This document shows, piece after piece, positions 8,012-17,329 of a stretch of DNA of 64,000 nucleotides. The number at the start of each line of letters is the position of its first letter. The first letter of the stretch is position 1. The stretch is taken from the NCBI GenBank assembly GCA_027621405.1, contig JAQCBT010000014.1, forward strand, positions 1 through 64,000. The letters are read 5' to 3'. The stretch is from Pseudomonadota bacterium. GTDB lineage: Bacteria > Pseudomonadota > Gammaproteobacteria > Pseudomonadales > Pseudohongiellaceae. The notes below the pieces were generated by a model that saw only the letters and a program-made list of their open reading frames with translations, was not told the DNA's origin and searched no databases. The translations under genes and the position numbers were made by a program.

Positions 8012-8445
8012 GGAAGCCCCTGACCTGGTTGCCCAAGGTGGTTGAAGTAAAAGTAACTGACGCTCTTAGCTCGTCGCCACGGAAACATCATCCACAGTGG
8101 AGAGGGAGGGGTGAGCTCCATCCGCTGATTCGCGTATCTTACTCTTATTTTTAAAAAGTCAAAGTAATTTTTAGGGGGTTGAAATTGCCCTACAGGCCAG
8201 GATTTTCGGGGCCTAGGCAATAATTGTGCAAGAATGATGAAGGTAAGGGAAAGCAATGAGTTGGGCAACCCAAAAGAGGCTACCCTGTGAAGCAAACAGC
8301 GAACCCAACGGCAATCTGCGTTGTAGACTACCTGTCTAGAAGCTGCATTGCCAATTGGACAAGACGTTAGCGCGCCAATGTCAGGAGATGTTGGAGAACG
8401 TCGGTGGTTTGCTGAATACCTAAAATGGACGCGGAACCTCTAGTG
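8012..8445. other. No convincing gene
   Basis: Open frames here (the longest about 95 codons on the minus strand) have no ribosome-binding site, an unnatural composition and no recognisable motif. The region reads as AT-richer than the flanks and contains the 3' flank of the protease relic. Confidence 0.5.
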
Positions 8446-9013
8446 CTAGCTGGCCCTGCAGCTATGTAAAGTTTTTGCCAGATAGGAAATCGCCGATTTG
8501 TGTATAAGGCCAAGAGAACCGGAGTCAGCGCATCCAGTATTTTCATCCATGGTAGAAGAATGAGAGTCCGAATGGTCAAGCCCGAAAATATGACCAGTTT
8601 CATAAAGGAAAACGGACTTACATGAACTATCAGGAAGAACGGCTATTTCGCTACCAATAACTTCTCCTTCTCTCCACAAGATAAAGGCGTAACCTGCATA
8701 GTTTCTGTACCTGGATTCCATTTCGGCCTTCTCGATAGCTTCAACCTCCACGGCTCCGGGTGCTTATGAAAACTCGTCTTTCCCAAAAACTTCTCCATCA
8801 TTCAGCTCAGACACAGCCAACTGAACATAGGATTCGCGGTTCCATACCTTGAGGGCTCTATTCAGTTCACGTACGAGGCCGTCCGCCGGATATTCATTGC
8901 TATTGACCAGGAGAGGAAGAGTGTCAACTGCCAACGCGCACTGGCGGCAATATAGTTGTGTTGGGGCAAGCTCCCGCCTTCGCGGGCTGGAGTTTCCGCT
9001 TCGATTGTTTTCA
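8446..9013 (-). pseudogene. Decayed matrixin-like metzincin metalloprotease
   Basis: The minus-strand reading contains LVNSNEYPADGLVRELN, then RALKVWNRESYVQLAVSELN, an in-frame TAA, and then GYAFILWREGEVIGSEI, VFLYETGHIFGLDHS and SSTMDE. The order (amphipathic VRELNRALKVWN segment, zinc motif, Met-turn STM) is that of matrixin-type (M10-like) proteases. The zinc motif should be HExxHxxGxxH but reads YETGHIFGLDH, so the first zinc ligand is lost through a CAT-to-TAT change. The internal TAA splits the domain, and a TAG at about 9014-9016 with no start codon truncates the 5' side. No signal peptide remains. I judge it a relic of a secreted protease; only the C-terminal ~100 codons are still open. 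Confidence 0.65.
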
Positions 9014-9016
9014 ATC

Positions 9017-9789
9017 TAGTTACCACACTGGAAAATATGATCATCCAAAGATAGATGAAGATCGATAATGGATGCTTGTTGCTGGGAAATGTTGACTCTT
9101 GTGTGATGAGTCTTCTGGAATGCTGCAGGTCAGACTGCCGGGGCAAAAAATTACGGCAAACCCAACAACTGGAATTTCGATGATTCGTAAATGCTTGGTA
9201 TCAATTTGTATCGAGAATAGTGATAGTGACGGGAGTATCTTGGTCTGTAAACTACGTATTAGTTCACAAGTATCTGTATCTATATCAAGTGTTTGATATT
9301 TTTATGTAAAAGATTGGGTAAGCCATCATGCGAAAAAGGTGACCGGACATGATGCTGATTCCTGGCCCAGCAGAAAGATGAGTTTTAATGCCTAAAGAAG
9401 AGAATCTGACCGCGTGCGAAGATGCGGTGGTAAGAGTTTATAATGACTGCCGCCAGTTTTCTCCGACTTTTGGTTCTCAGATGGGAAAGCCTGCTATTCA
9501 CAAAAATATCTGAAGCTTTGTACGCAGTCGACATGTAAAACGTACGGTACTTTAACGACTTGACATACGTTGTCTTTGGGCTGAGATGACCGGCCTATTC
9601 AGTATCAAGCGGAAATGCAGAATAGAGTCAGAATTGAACCAGGCAGTAACAAAGCACAAGGGGAGATGGGGAATTTTGGCTGCAAAGGTGAAGATGTCAG
9701 TAATGGAAAACAGTCTTCACCGGATTAAGGATTGAACGCCAAGAATCAGCGGTAGAGGCATGATCCAATGTAACGAGAGGAGCGGGCTG
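9017..9789. other. Gene-poor stretch
   Basis: No supported gene. A 41-codon frame (ATG 9388 to TGA 9513, product starting MPKEENLTACEDAVV) is open but has no clear ribosome-binding site or homology that I recognise. The bases read as AT-richer than the surrounding coding DNA. Confidence 0.5.
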
Positions 9790-10533
9790 CTATGCGCAGC
9801 TTCTTTGCGCTGTATCAACCTTCGCCATTCGATAATTACCGCCCCTGGATGGAAGCACAATGAAGTCGGACGTTAACTCAGCAAGGCGCTTGCGTACCCT
9901 TGCGATCAGATTGTCAATCGACCGACTTAAGGGATGCATTTCCTTGCCAAAGATAGAGTAGTAAATCGTGTCACGGCTGTTTTCTTGGCCGAATTTTGCC
10001 ATTAGCAGTGTTAACACCGCACATTCTCGCTCACTGATGGAGACCTGCCTGTTCTCATAACTCAGGATTCGAGTGTTAACATCGAGGGTCATGCCAGCGC
10101 TTTCAATCAAGCCCGGTTGTTCTGAGATCTGTTCACGCACGGCCTGTGAACTTCTGAGTACCACATGAATTTGTGCAATGAGCTCCTGCAGGCGATAGGG
10201 CTTGGTAGAATAGTAGTCCGCGCCGGCATACAGACAGGATGTTGCCGTGTCCTCGGAGGTGTCACCCGAGAGAAGAATAATAGGTATATTCGTTGTAGCC
10301 TTGATTATCCTGCACAGATCCCGACCGTTCTGCGAGTCTTCAAGATCGAAGTCGATTATGAAAAGGGAGGCATAGGATTCGGTTTGCTGTAAAAACTGCA
10401 AGGCATCTTTTGGTGTAGAAATGATCGAAGCGTCGAATCCAGCCTTCTTCAAGGAAAGCTGCAACACGGTTGCAAAAATCTGATCGTCATCAACTATGAC
10501 TATACGCTTCTTTTGTGCTTGAACCGTCTTCAT
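9790..10533 (-). CDS. OmpR-family response regulator (orphan)
   Basis: 247 residues. Receiver domain: acidic pocket DDD at 15-17, phosphoacceptor Asp61 in SLFIIDFDLED, LLSGDTS with the conserved Ser, and Lys111 in STKPYRLQEL. The winged-helix output domain covers about 150-240 (ISERECAVLTLLMAKFG, then IDNLIARVRKRLAE and SRGGNYRMAK, the recognition helix and wing). The residues after Asp61 (FDLED) replace the usual MLP, a mild oddity. No histidine kinase is adjacent; the gene stands alone in a gene-poor region with long noncoding flanks. It could answer to a kinase elsewhere. Target genes unknown. Confidence 0.85.
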   Translation of the reverse strand: MKTVQAQKKRIVIVDDDQIFATVLQLSLKKAGFDASIISTPKDALQFLQQTESYASLFIIDFDLEDSQNGRDLCRIIKATTNIPIILLSGDTSEDTATSCLYAGADYYSTKPYRLQELIAQIHVVLRSSQAVREQISEQPGLIESAGMTLDVNTRILSYENRQVSISERECAVLTLLMAKFGQENSRDTIYYSIFGKEMHPLSRSIDNLIARVRKRLAELTSDFIVLPSRGGNYRMAKVDTAQRSCA

Positions 10534-11181
10534 GACTTATTCCGGTATCCGGTAGCTTGTCGTGCCGACTTGAATCGCTGGCTAACAAGCGATGATTGTA
10601 AAGAGACTTAACTGGCTCGCAGAGGCAACTAAGTAAGCTGATCCGCTTGCCGCGAACCCGTTCCAAATTTCGAGACCGTATCTGTGACTTTTGAGAAACC
10701 GGGAACTGCGCGTGGTGTTTAGTATAGGGCCGCAGATACCATTTACTCGGTACCAGTTCACATTGTAGGAATAAGAAGGACATCGACATGAAGGGAATGG
10801 TCTGCAAGCTGCTCGGTAAGGGTAGTTCGGGACCGAATATACATATCTTTAACGTATTGATATAAAAGAGCTAATTCACGTGATCTGGCTCGAATCTGCT
10901 GTGCTTTTGCGAAGGATCACTGCACGGCCATCTGCAATAAGGGCGTGTCGTATAGCGAAAAAAACTTTTAAAAATGTGAAGTAGAGCGGTATTTTTAGAT
11001 CAGTTTCTGTCTGCGCTACTGTACCTCTTGGATAGGAGCAATGGGTCGATGTTGCGCTTATAGTTGGGATATGGTGCCTGAAACGGTGATTCAGTTCTCA
11101 CTTTGATCTATGGTTCTGGAGCGCGGGCTTACAAGTTTTATTCTGGCCAAAACTTGCCTGATTCTCAGTCAAGAGTGCACT
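10534..11181. other. Long intergenic region upstream of the orphan regulator
   Basis: About 650 bp with no supported coding sequence on either strand. It must hold the promoter of the regulator, whose start is at 10533. I see no convincing hairpin terminator or operator. Confidence 0.5.
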
Positions 11182-11850
11182 CTAACACCAGCTGGCGGCG
11201 CCAGCGTTGGGGGACTTCAAAAGCTCCTTGATATTGGCTTCGATTACACCGTAGCCGACGTTGCCATAGAGTTTCTGGCGACCTTCATTGAGCACGAATG
11301 TGGGACTGCCGGTAATAAGGAGATGTTCTTTCTCGCGCATATCTCCTTCCAGCAGTGCCTGGGGTTCGCCTTGGCGAAACATCTGTTGAATGGGTTCAAC
11401 AGGAATACCCGTTTCTTCCAATAATTGTTCGAGGATGTCTGCATTGGCAATATCCAGGGCGCGCTCGAAAAAGCCCTCCCTTACCCTGTGCAGGAAAGCG
11501 CCGAATTTGTCCGGGTTGTTCTGCTGAGCTGCTTTCAGTGTCTGGTGCGCGGGTGTTGAAGAAAGCGGGCGGCATGCCCGCCAGATGTCAGGGTGCAGGT
11601 GGATATGCTGAAACTGCTTGCCCACTTCCTGCAGATGGTCCGCAAACCCCTCATAGCCGCCGCGGTCTGCCCAGGTCGTTGCCATCTTGTGGCGCGTGTC
11701 GGCAAACACGGCGCAGAAGCGGTAGTCCACTTCCACCTGGGATCCATACTGGCGCTCCACTTCATCCACCCGTGCCTGGGCGATGTAGGCCCAGATACAG
11801 AGCACATCCGAGAAGCAGGTCAAGGAAATTTTCTTGTCGGCTGTCGGCAT
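11182..11850 (-). CDS. DsbA/FrnE-like thioredoxin-fold protein
   Basis: 222 residues from ATG 11850; a GTG at 11907 is possible but poorly supported. The N terminus KISLTCFSDVLCIWAYIAQ matches the first strand and active-site turn of the DsbA family (FrnE and 2-hydroxychromene-2-carboxylate isomerase group). It is followed by a large helical insert and the cis-Pro region GSPTFVLNEGRQKLYGNVGYG. The usual CPWC reads LCIWA, so only one active-site cysteine remains. That speaks for a glutathione-dependent isomerase/transferase or cytosolic binding role rather than a dithiol oxidase. There is no signal peptide, so it is likely cytoplasmic. It stands alone between noncoding DNA and a repeat array. 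Confidence 0.75.
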   Translation of the reverse strand: MPTADKKISLTCFSDVLCIWAYIAQARVDEVERQYGSQVEVDYRFCAVFADTRHKMATTWADRGGYEGFADHLQEVGKQFQHIHLHPDIWRACRPLSSTPAHQTLKAAQQNNPDKFGAFLHRVREGFFERALDIANADILEQLLEETGIPVEPIQQMFRQGEPQALLEGDMREKEHLLITGSPTFVLNEGRQKLYGNVGYGVIEANIKELLKSPNAGAASWC

Positions 11851-11939
11851 AGACCACGTTCCGGGAATAATCAAATCAGGCAGCAATTTGGCAGTGCTTT
11901 TTTCCACTGCCGAATATGCAAGCCACGGCTAATTCAAGC

Positions 11940-12110
11940 ATATTCAGAGGACACCCATTTTAATCTGAGTAGCGTATTCAGGGGACACCCATTTTAATCT
12001 GGGCAGCATGATACATTTCCGATTGGCTATCTTGCTGAAAACGCTGGGAAAAACAGGAGTGGGAAAAGTGGGTGTCCTATAAATTGTCCTATAAATTGTT
12101 TACTGGAGAG
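11940..12110. repeat. GGACACCC repeat array, copy B
   Basis: Two near-identical direct units of about 35 bases, each with GGACACCCATTTTAATCTG (near 11949 and 11983), are followed by an inverted copy, AAGTGGGTGTCCTATAAATT (from about 12067), and a further GTCCTATAAATTG. The layout of direct copies then one inverted copy matches array A at 6410-6584. It lies between the DsbA-like gene and rdgC. Confidence 0.75.
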
Positions 12111-12141
12111 GCTTCTGTCTATCCAGTAAGCGGCCTGTTCC

Positions 12142-13116
12142 TCAGTCTGGGTCCTCATTCTTGCGGCTCATGGGACGTGGTTCATCGAGGCCGCCGAAGG
12201 CGTTGAAGAGTTCGGTGAAGAAGTTGTTGAGCTCCAGAGTCATCAGCGCGAAGTCCTGATCGAATTTCTGTGCGGGGGTGGCGTCTTCCATGCCCGCGCT
12301 GTCTTCCTCGATTGCCTCGAACTGCAGTCGCTTGATTGACAGGTCGTCGTTCACCATGCAGTGAATGACACTGTTCCATGTCAGTGCCAGGCTCTTCGCC
12401 TGCTTGCCTGCTTCCAGGTGGGTGGCGATCTCGTCACCGGTCAGGTCCTGGCTGGCACAGCGCACCACGTTGCTGCTGTCCAGTGGGTTGTGCAATACCG
12501 CGTCTTCGCCGATGGCAAAATTGGCCGCGGGCTTCTTGTTCTTCAGCCAGCGGGTGAGTACGTCGCTGGGCGCGGTGCGTGTATTGGGCAGGCCAACGGG
12601 GAAGGATTCCAGGCTGTCCCGCAACAGATTTACTACTTCCTCGGCACGGGGCGCGCTGGCGCTATCGACGATCAGCAGATTCTCCTTCACCGAAATATAG
12701 GCATAGGTCTGCTGGTTCCTGGTGAAAGCTCGTGGCAGCAGGCTGGCGAAGACATTGTCCTGAATCTCCCGCTTCTCCTTGCGATACACCTTGCGGGCCT
12801 GGCGTTGCTCGATCTCGGCGACCTTGTCCTCTGTTTCCTGCCGCACTACAGAAGCGGGCAGGATCCGGTCCTGTTTCTGGGCGCACACCATGATGAAATT
12901 GCCGATGACATGAGTCAGCGGTGGTATGGCTACCTCGCCATCTGCATCGGGGGTGTCATCGAAGGCCTCCCCCAGGGGGCTAACCCAACCCAGGCGAGAT
13001 TTCTCATAGTTACTGCAGGGAGAGAAGAGTTGATCTCTCAGCTGGTCTTCCAGCTCTTCCTGGTTATAAGCAAAGGTTTCGGTGAGACAGAATAATCGAA
13101 TATTTTTGAAGAACAT
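12142..13116 (-). CDS. rdgC: Recombination-associated protein RdgC
   Basis: 324 residues from ATG 13116 (MFFKNIRLFCLTETF), the canonical RdgC start; the frame continues upstream without reason. Family hallmarks are GWVSPLGEA near residue 50, a PASVVRQE segment, YRKEKREIQDNV with LLPRAFTRNQQTYAYI, and LTRWL followed later by FDADF/FDQDFALMTLELNNFF. RdgC forms a ring dimer that binds DNA without sequence preference and limits RecA loading and replication-fork damage; it is confined to beta- and gammaproteobacteria. Length is slightly above the E. coli protein (303). It lies 167 bp downstream of yheS on the same strand. Confidence 0.95.
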   Translation of the reverse strand: MFFKNIRLFCLTETFAYNQEELEDQLRDQLFSPCSNYEKSRLGWVSPLGEAFDDTPDADGEVAIPPLTHVIGNFIMVCAQKQDRILPASVVRQETEDKVAEIEQRQARKVYRKEKREIQDNVFASLLPRAFTRNQQTYAYISVKENLLIVDSASAPRAEEVVNLLRDSLESFPVGLPNTRTAPSDVLTRWLKNKKPAANFAIGEDAVLHNPLDSSNVVRCASQDLTGDEIATHLEAGKQAKSLALTWNSVIHCMVNDDLSIKRLQFEAIEEDSAGMEDATPAQKFDQDFALMTLELNNFFTELFNAFGGLDEPRPMSRKNEDPD

Positions 13117-13283
13117 CTGGGCCTGACTTGTTGTTACCTTCCGTGGACTGGCGCGGGGTGATGAATCGAACCGGGTTGCAGGAATCGTTGCCGTGAGTTG
13201 AAGCGAGGGATTATGCCCAAGTATGGGCCATGGATAAAGTGCTCGTCCCCAGTATTGAAAAATTGCCGGGGATTGGGCCGAAT

Positions 13284-15173
13284 TCACTCACCTAGCTGCT
13301 CAAGGACAGCCATCCACTCTTCTTCTTTTGCGGCGAGTGCTATTTTCAGCTCGCCCTGTTTCTGCAGCAATCGGGTCAGCTCTGCCTTGTTGGAATCATC
13401 GTACAGATCACCGTCCGAGAGTTGTATCTCGATCTTCTCCAGTTCGCCATTAAGCGCGTCGATGTCACGCTCCAGCTGCTTCTCCTTCTTGCGCAGAGGC
13501 GCCTGTTGTTCGCGGATGGCCGCTGCCTGTTGACGTTGCTGCTTCTTGTCCACTTTGTTGTTACTGGCGTTTGCCACTGGGGACGTGCTCGCGGCGGTTT
13601 GCGAGGTTTCCTGCTTGCTTAACCACTTCTCATAGTCGCTGAGATCGCCCTTGAATTCTGCAAACATGCCGCGGTGAATCGAATAAAACTCATCCACCGT
13701 GTTACCTAGCAGGTGACGATCGTGGGACACGATTATGAGCGCGCCCTGGAATTCCTGCAGCGCGAGGGTCAGCGCATGTACCATCTCGAGATCCAGGTGG
13801 TTGGTGGGCTCGTCCATCAACAGCAGGTTCGGTTTGCTGCGCACTACCTTTGCCAGCGCCAGTCGCGCCTTCTCGCCGCCGGAAAAAATGCCGATCTTCT
13901 CGTTGATGCGCTCGCCATTGAAATCGAAACCACCGAGATAGTTTCTGATCTCCTGGGTGCTCGCGTTAGGGTCCAGTTTCTGAATCAGTTCGAAAGGCGT
14001 CGATTGCTGGTTAAGCTCATCCACCTGATGCTGGGCGTAGTAGCCGATCTTCAGCTTCTTCGCGGTGCTGATGGTTCCAGCCATTGGTTTCATCTGCCCG
14101 GCCAGTACCTTCAACAGTGTGGACTTGCCGCTGCCATTGAAACCCAGCAGCCCTATGCGGGTCTCGGCCCGAATCCCGAGCTTGATGTTCTCGACCAGTG
14201 GGAAATCGAATCCAATGGCAAGGTCTTCAACCTGCATCAGGAAAGCAGGTAACTGATTCAGCGCGGGGAAATGAAAGGTGAAGGGTGAATCGATATGGGC
14301 AGGCGCTATTTCCTCCATGCGATTCAGCTCCTTCAGGCGACTCTGCGCCTGCTTGGCCTTGCTCTCCTTGTAGCGAAAGCGGCGCACGAATGCCTCTATC
14401 TCGTCCCGGCGTTTCTGTTGCTTGACCGCCATGGCCTGTTGCAGGGCCAGGCGTTCGGCGCGCAGTTTCTCGTAGGCGCTGTAGTTACCGGTATACGCGA
14501 CCAGCTTGCCACCTTCGAAGCTGATGACATGGTTAATCACACCATCGAGGAAGGAGCGGTCGTGGGAAATGATCAACAGGGTGCCGGGGTAGCGCTGCAA
14601 CCACTGTTCAAGCCAGACGGTGGCTTCCAGGTCCAGGTGGTTGGTGGGTTCGTCCAGCATGAGCAGGTCTGATGGACACATCAGTGCGGCGGCCAGGTTC
14701 AGTCGCACACGCCAGCCACCGGAAAAATTGCTGACCGGCTTGTTGAAGACTTCCGTGTCGAAGGCGAGGCCGGACAACAGTTGTTCAGCCCGGTTGGTGA
14801 TGCTGTAAGCGTCGATGTCCTCGAGCTCACTGTGCAGGCGTGCCATGCGGTCATGATCGTCGTCTGCCTCTGCCTGCTTGAGCGCGTCTTCAAGTCGGCG
14901 GAATTCAAGGTGGGCATCGATCACGAAATCCAGTGCGCTGCGACTACTACCCGGTGTCTCCTGGGACATGGTGGAGATGCGCAGGCCATTGGGCCGGTCG
15001 ATAGTTCCCTGCTCCAGGGGAATCTCCTCCGCCAGTGCCTTAAACAGGCTGGTCTTCCCGGCACCGTTGCGCCCGATGATGCCGGTACGCTGGCCGCCAC
15101 GCAGAACCAGGCTCGAATCCTCGATCAGGGTCTGGTTGCCGCGCATCAGGGTGACGTTGTTCAGGGAAATCAT
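13284..15173 (-). CDS. yheS: ABC-F family ATPase YheS
   Basis: 629 residues, close to E. coli YheS. Two ATP-binding cassettes: Walker A GRNGAGKTS (about 35-43) and GFNGSGKST (about 343); signatures FSGGWRVRLNLAAAL and FSGGEKARLALAKVV; Walker B LLMLDEPTNHLD and LLLMDEPTNHLD; a linker rich in KRRDEIEAFVRRFRYKESKAKQAQSR between them. The C terminus is a charged coiled coil (about 530-629). ABC-F proteins have no membrane domains and act on ribosomes; YheS rescues or prevents stalling on particular nascent peptides. Same strand as rdgC. Confidence 0.93.
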   Translation of the reverse strand: MISLNNVTLMRGNQTLIEDSSLVLRGGQRTGIIGRNGAGKTSLFKALAEEIPLEQGTIDRPNGLRISTMSQETPGSSRSALDFVIDAHLEFRRLEDALKQAEADDDHDRMARLHSELEDIDAYSITNRAEQLLSGLAFDTEVFNKPVSNFSGGWRVRLNLAAALMCPSDLLMLDEPTNHLDLEATVWLEQWLQRYPGTLLIISHDRSFLDGVINHVISFEGGKLVAYTGNYSAYEKLRAERLALQQAMAVKQQKRRDEIEAFVRRFRYKESKAKQAQSRLKELNRMEEIAPAHIDSPFTFHFPALNQLPAFLMQVEDLAIGFDFPLVENIKLGIRAETRIGLLGFNGSGKSTLLKVLAGQMKPMAGTISTAKKLKIGYYAQHQVDELNQQSTPFELIQKLDPNASTQEIRNYLGGFDFNGERINEKIGIFSGGEKARLALAKVVRSKPNLLLMDEPTNHLDLEMVHALTLALQEFQGALIIVSHDRHLLGNTVDEFYSIHRGMFAEFKGDLSDYEKWLSKQETSQTAASTSPVANASNNKVDKKQQRQQAAAIREQQAPLRKKEKQLERDIDALNGELEKIEIQLSDGDLYDDSNKAELTRLLQKQGELKIALAAKEEEWMAVLEQLGE

Positions 15174-15357
15174 GGCGTTGGGAGCGGGGAGGACGTTGGC
15201 GGAATCTGGCTGTGGTCAGTAAACAAGGGAGGGGGAGAGTACTTGGAATCAGCATGATTTGAAATAGCGGGGCGAAATCATTCGAATTGCACTGGCAGCT
15301 GGGTTATTTTAATCGGGACCTCTACTTCCCAATATGCTATGCGGGAGAACAAGACCA

Positions 15358-15954
15358 ATGCGCTACGTCAAAATTGGCACCACCGTCGTCATCGCCCTGG
15401 TGGCAGTAACCCTCATCATTCTCAGGATCACCGGCTTTGATCCGCCCTATCTCGATGCCGGCAGCGCAGAATTCGTTGAGCGTGGTCGCACGGGTTACCC
15501 CGGTCTGTGGCTGAGTGGAGAGGTAGAGCGCGAGCCGGTTACCAACTGGGACTGGATCAATGAAGTGAACGACCCGGTTCGTGGCAACACCATCATGCTG
15601 GAAACCCGTACCTGGTACGGTATCCCCCATTCTGTTGTCATCAACGCCTTGCCTCGGGGCGACAAGCTGTACTTCAGCGGCAGTGAACAGGACTTCAGGC
15701 TCGAGCGCAATTTTCCGGACTCCAAGCGCTGGTGGGCGAATATCGAGAGGGACCCTCGTGTGCGAATGAAAATCGATGGCAAGATCTACGAGATGACGGT
15801 GGCCCACATCGCCAATCGTGACGAAATAATCGAGCTATTTGGCCGGGATCCGGTTTCACGAAGTGTGGACGCGAATGGGAACGAAGTGATCACCGGAGTG
15901 AGACACTACTGGCGCGTATTTCAGCGCAAGCTCCAGGATCATGGAGGTGATTGA
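15358..15954 (+). CDS. Membrane-anchored split-barrel (nitroreductase/PNPOx-like) protein
   Basis: 198 residues from ATG 15358, with GGGAG about ten bases upstream. Residues 1-24 are a membrane anchor (VKIGTTVVIALVAVTLIILRITG). The rest has a beta-barrel pattern: NTIMLETRTWYGIPHSVVINALPRGDKLYF, then WWANIERDPRVRMKIDGKIYEMTVAHI, which resembles the FMN/F420 split-barrel family in which a nitroreductase-like protein binds a flavin. The anchor faces the periplasm by inference. No cofactor-binding residue can be assigned with confidence. It follows the divergent yheS by 184 bp and precedes the peptidase gene by 33 bp, so a two-gene transcript is possible. Confidence 0.6.
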   Translation: MRYVKIGTTVVIALVAVTLIILRITGFDPPYLDAGSAEFVERGRTGYPGLWLSGEVEREPVTNWDWINEVNDPVRGNTIMLETRTWYGIPHSVVINALPRGDKLYFSGSEQDFRLERNFPDSKRWWANIERDPRVRMKIDGKIYEMTVAHIANRDEIIELFGRDPVSRSVDANGNEVITGVRHYWRVFQRKLQDHGGD

Positions 15955-15987
15955 CCCTGTTCTGCTGGTCAGATTACGCTCATACAC

Positions 15988-17184
15988 ATGCTCTTAAAAA
16001 CTTACCTGATTGCGCTATTGCTCTTGATTGGCTTGCCAGTTGTTGCCTCTGCTCAGGACGGGTTAGAGGCATTACTGGGCGATGGCGGCATGCTGCTGCA
16101 TGATTCTGGAGGGAACATAGTTGCGAGTCACAATCCAGATCGCATACTGGTACCAGCATCCATTGTAAAAATCCCGCTATCACAGGTTGCCTTGAATGTT
16201 CTGGGCGAAGATTTTCGCTTCGAAACCCATTTCTTTATTAATGCAGAGAGAGATCTGTTGATCCGCGGACTGGGAGATCCGTTCCTGGTGTCAGAAGACA
16301 TTGCTGAAATTGCTGATACACTGTCCCGGCTTGGTCTTGAGAATGTGAGCCGTCTGGTGATGGATGATTCAGCCTTCGAGAAGAATCCTGAGCTGCCTTT
16401 GGAATTGAATGCGCGCGATCCCTATGCGGCGCGGGTCAGTGCGCTGTCCACCAATTTCAATACAGTTAACCTGGCCTGGGATGCAAGCGGCAAGCTTGTT
16501 TCCGGCGAAGAGCAGACACCCCTGACTGCACTCGCTCGTGAATTGGCGGCTCAGCTTCCCGGTCGCCAGAACGAGCGTATCAATCTCGGCGCAGATCCCG
16601 AGGCCGGATTGCAACAGGCACAACAACTCTTCATGGCTTTCATGGAGCGTGCAGGAATTGCGGTGGCTGACTCGAATTTCTATCACGAGCCGGTAGACGA
16701 TCAGTGGCAGTTGTTCTATCAGCATCGCAGCTCTCGTTCGCTGCGCGAGATACTGGCTGGGATGCTGCGTTACTCCAACAATTTTATTGCCAATCAACTC
16801 TTCCTGACCCTCGGCGCGCATGAAAATGGCTATCCGGCAACGGTCACATCCTCACTCTCCGTGTTGAGAGCCGAACTTGTCCGGCTCTATGGTGAAGGGT
16901 TTGGCACAGATGCGAGCCTGCTGTTAATGACAGAGGGATCTGGCCTGTCCAGAGAACAGCGAACATCCGCCAAAGGCATGATGCAGATTCTGGAATCCTT
17001 TCGACCCTACGCCGATCTTCTTCCTGAGGTAAACGGTATCCTGCGCAAGAGCGGTACCTTAACTGGGGTCTATAATTATGCGGGCTATCTGCAACGAGTT
17101 GATGGCCTCTATCCATTTGTTATCCTGACCAATCAGGGTGCAAACAACCGGGACGAGGTGCTGCAGATTCTGAGCGGCTACTGA
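15988..17184 (+). CDS. D-alanyl-D-alanine carboxypeptidase/PBP4-like (peptidase S13)
   Basis: 398 residues with a signal peptide (ends VVASAQ). Catalytic motifs of class C penicillin-binding proteins are present: SxxK as SIVK at Ser58-Lys61 in PASIVKIP; SxN as YSNNFIANQLF; KSGT near residue 354. There is a GLGDPFL stretch and a substrate-side DDSAFE, as in DacB. Usual DacB is about 480 residues, so this one lacks much of the inserted domains II/III. It should trim or cleave peptidoglycan stem peptides in the periplasm. It lies 33 bp behind the split-barrel gene on the same strand. Confidence 0.88.
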   Translation: MLLKTYLIALLLLIGLPVVASAQDGLEALLGDGGMLLHDSGGNIVASHNPDRILVPASIVKIPLSQVALNVLGEDFRFETHFFINAERDLLIRGLGDPFLVSEDIAEIADTLSRLGLENVSRLVMDDSAFEKNPELPLELNARDPYAARVSALSTNFNTVNLAWDASGKLVSGEEQTPLTALARELAAQLPGRQNERINLGADPEAGLQQAQQLFMAFMERAGIAVADSNFYHEPVDDQWQLFYQHRSSRSLREILAGMLRYSNNFIANQLFLTLGAHENGYPATVTSSLSVLRAELVRLYGEGFGTDASLLLMTEGSGLSREQRTSAKGMMQILESFRPYADLLPEVNGILRKSGTLTGVYNYAGYLQRVDGLYPFVILTNQGANNRDEVLQILSGY

Positions 17185-17329
17185 GCCTACGGCTGAAAAA
17201 TATTCCTCTGCACGCCCTGCTATCCTTGCTTCACCACTTGAAACATTGTGTGTCAGCAGCCAACTGCCCGGGTGCCAGCTGTTAGAATCTGCCCCCTTCA
17301 AGGATGTAGTAAAGACGAGGTATCCCGAA

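Noticed and set aside
8008-8295. 95-codon minus-strand frame ending on the start of the NNMT-type gene
   Set aside because: No ribosome-binding site, odd composition and no homology pattern; the region is otherwise noncoding.
9388-9513. 41-codon open frame starting MPKEENLTAC
   Set aside because: Too short, without a convincing site or known family, inside a gene-poor region.
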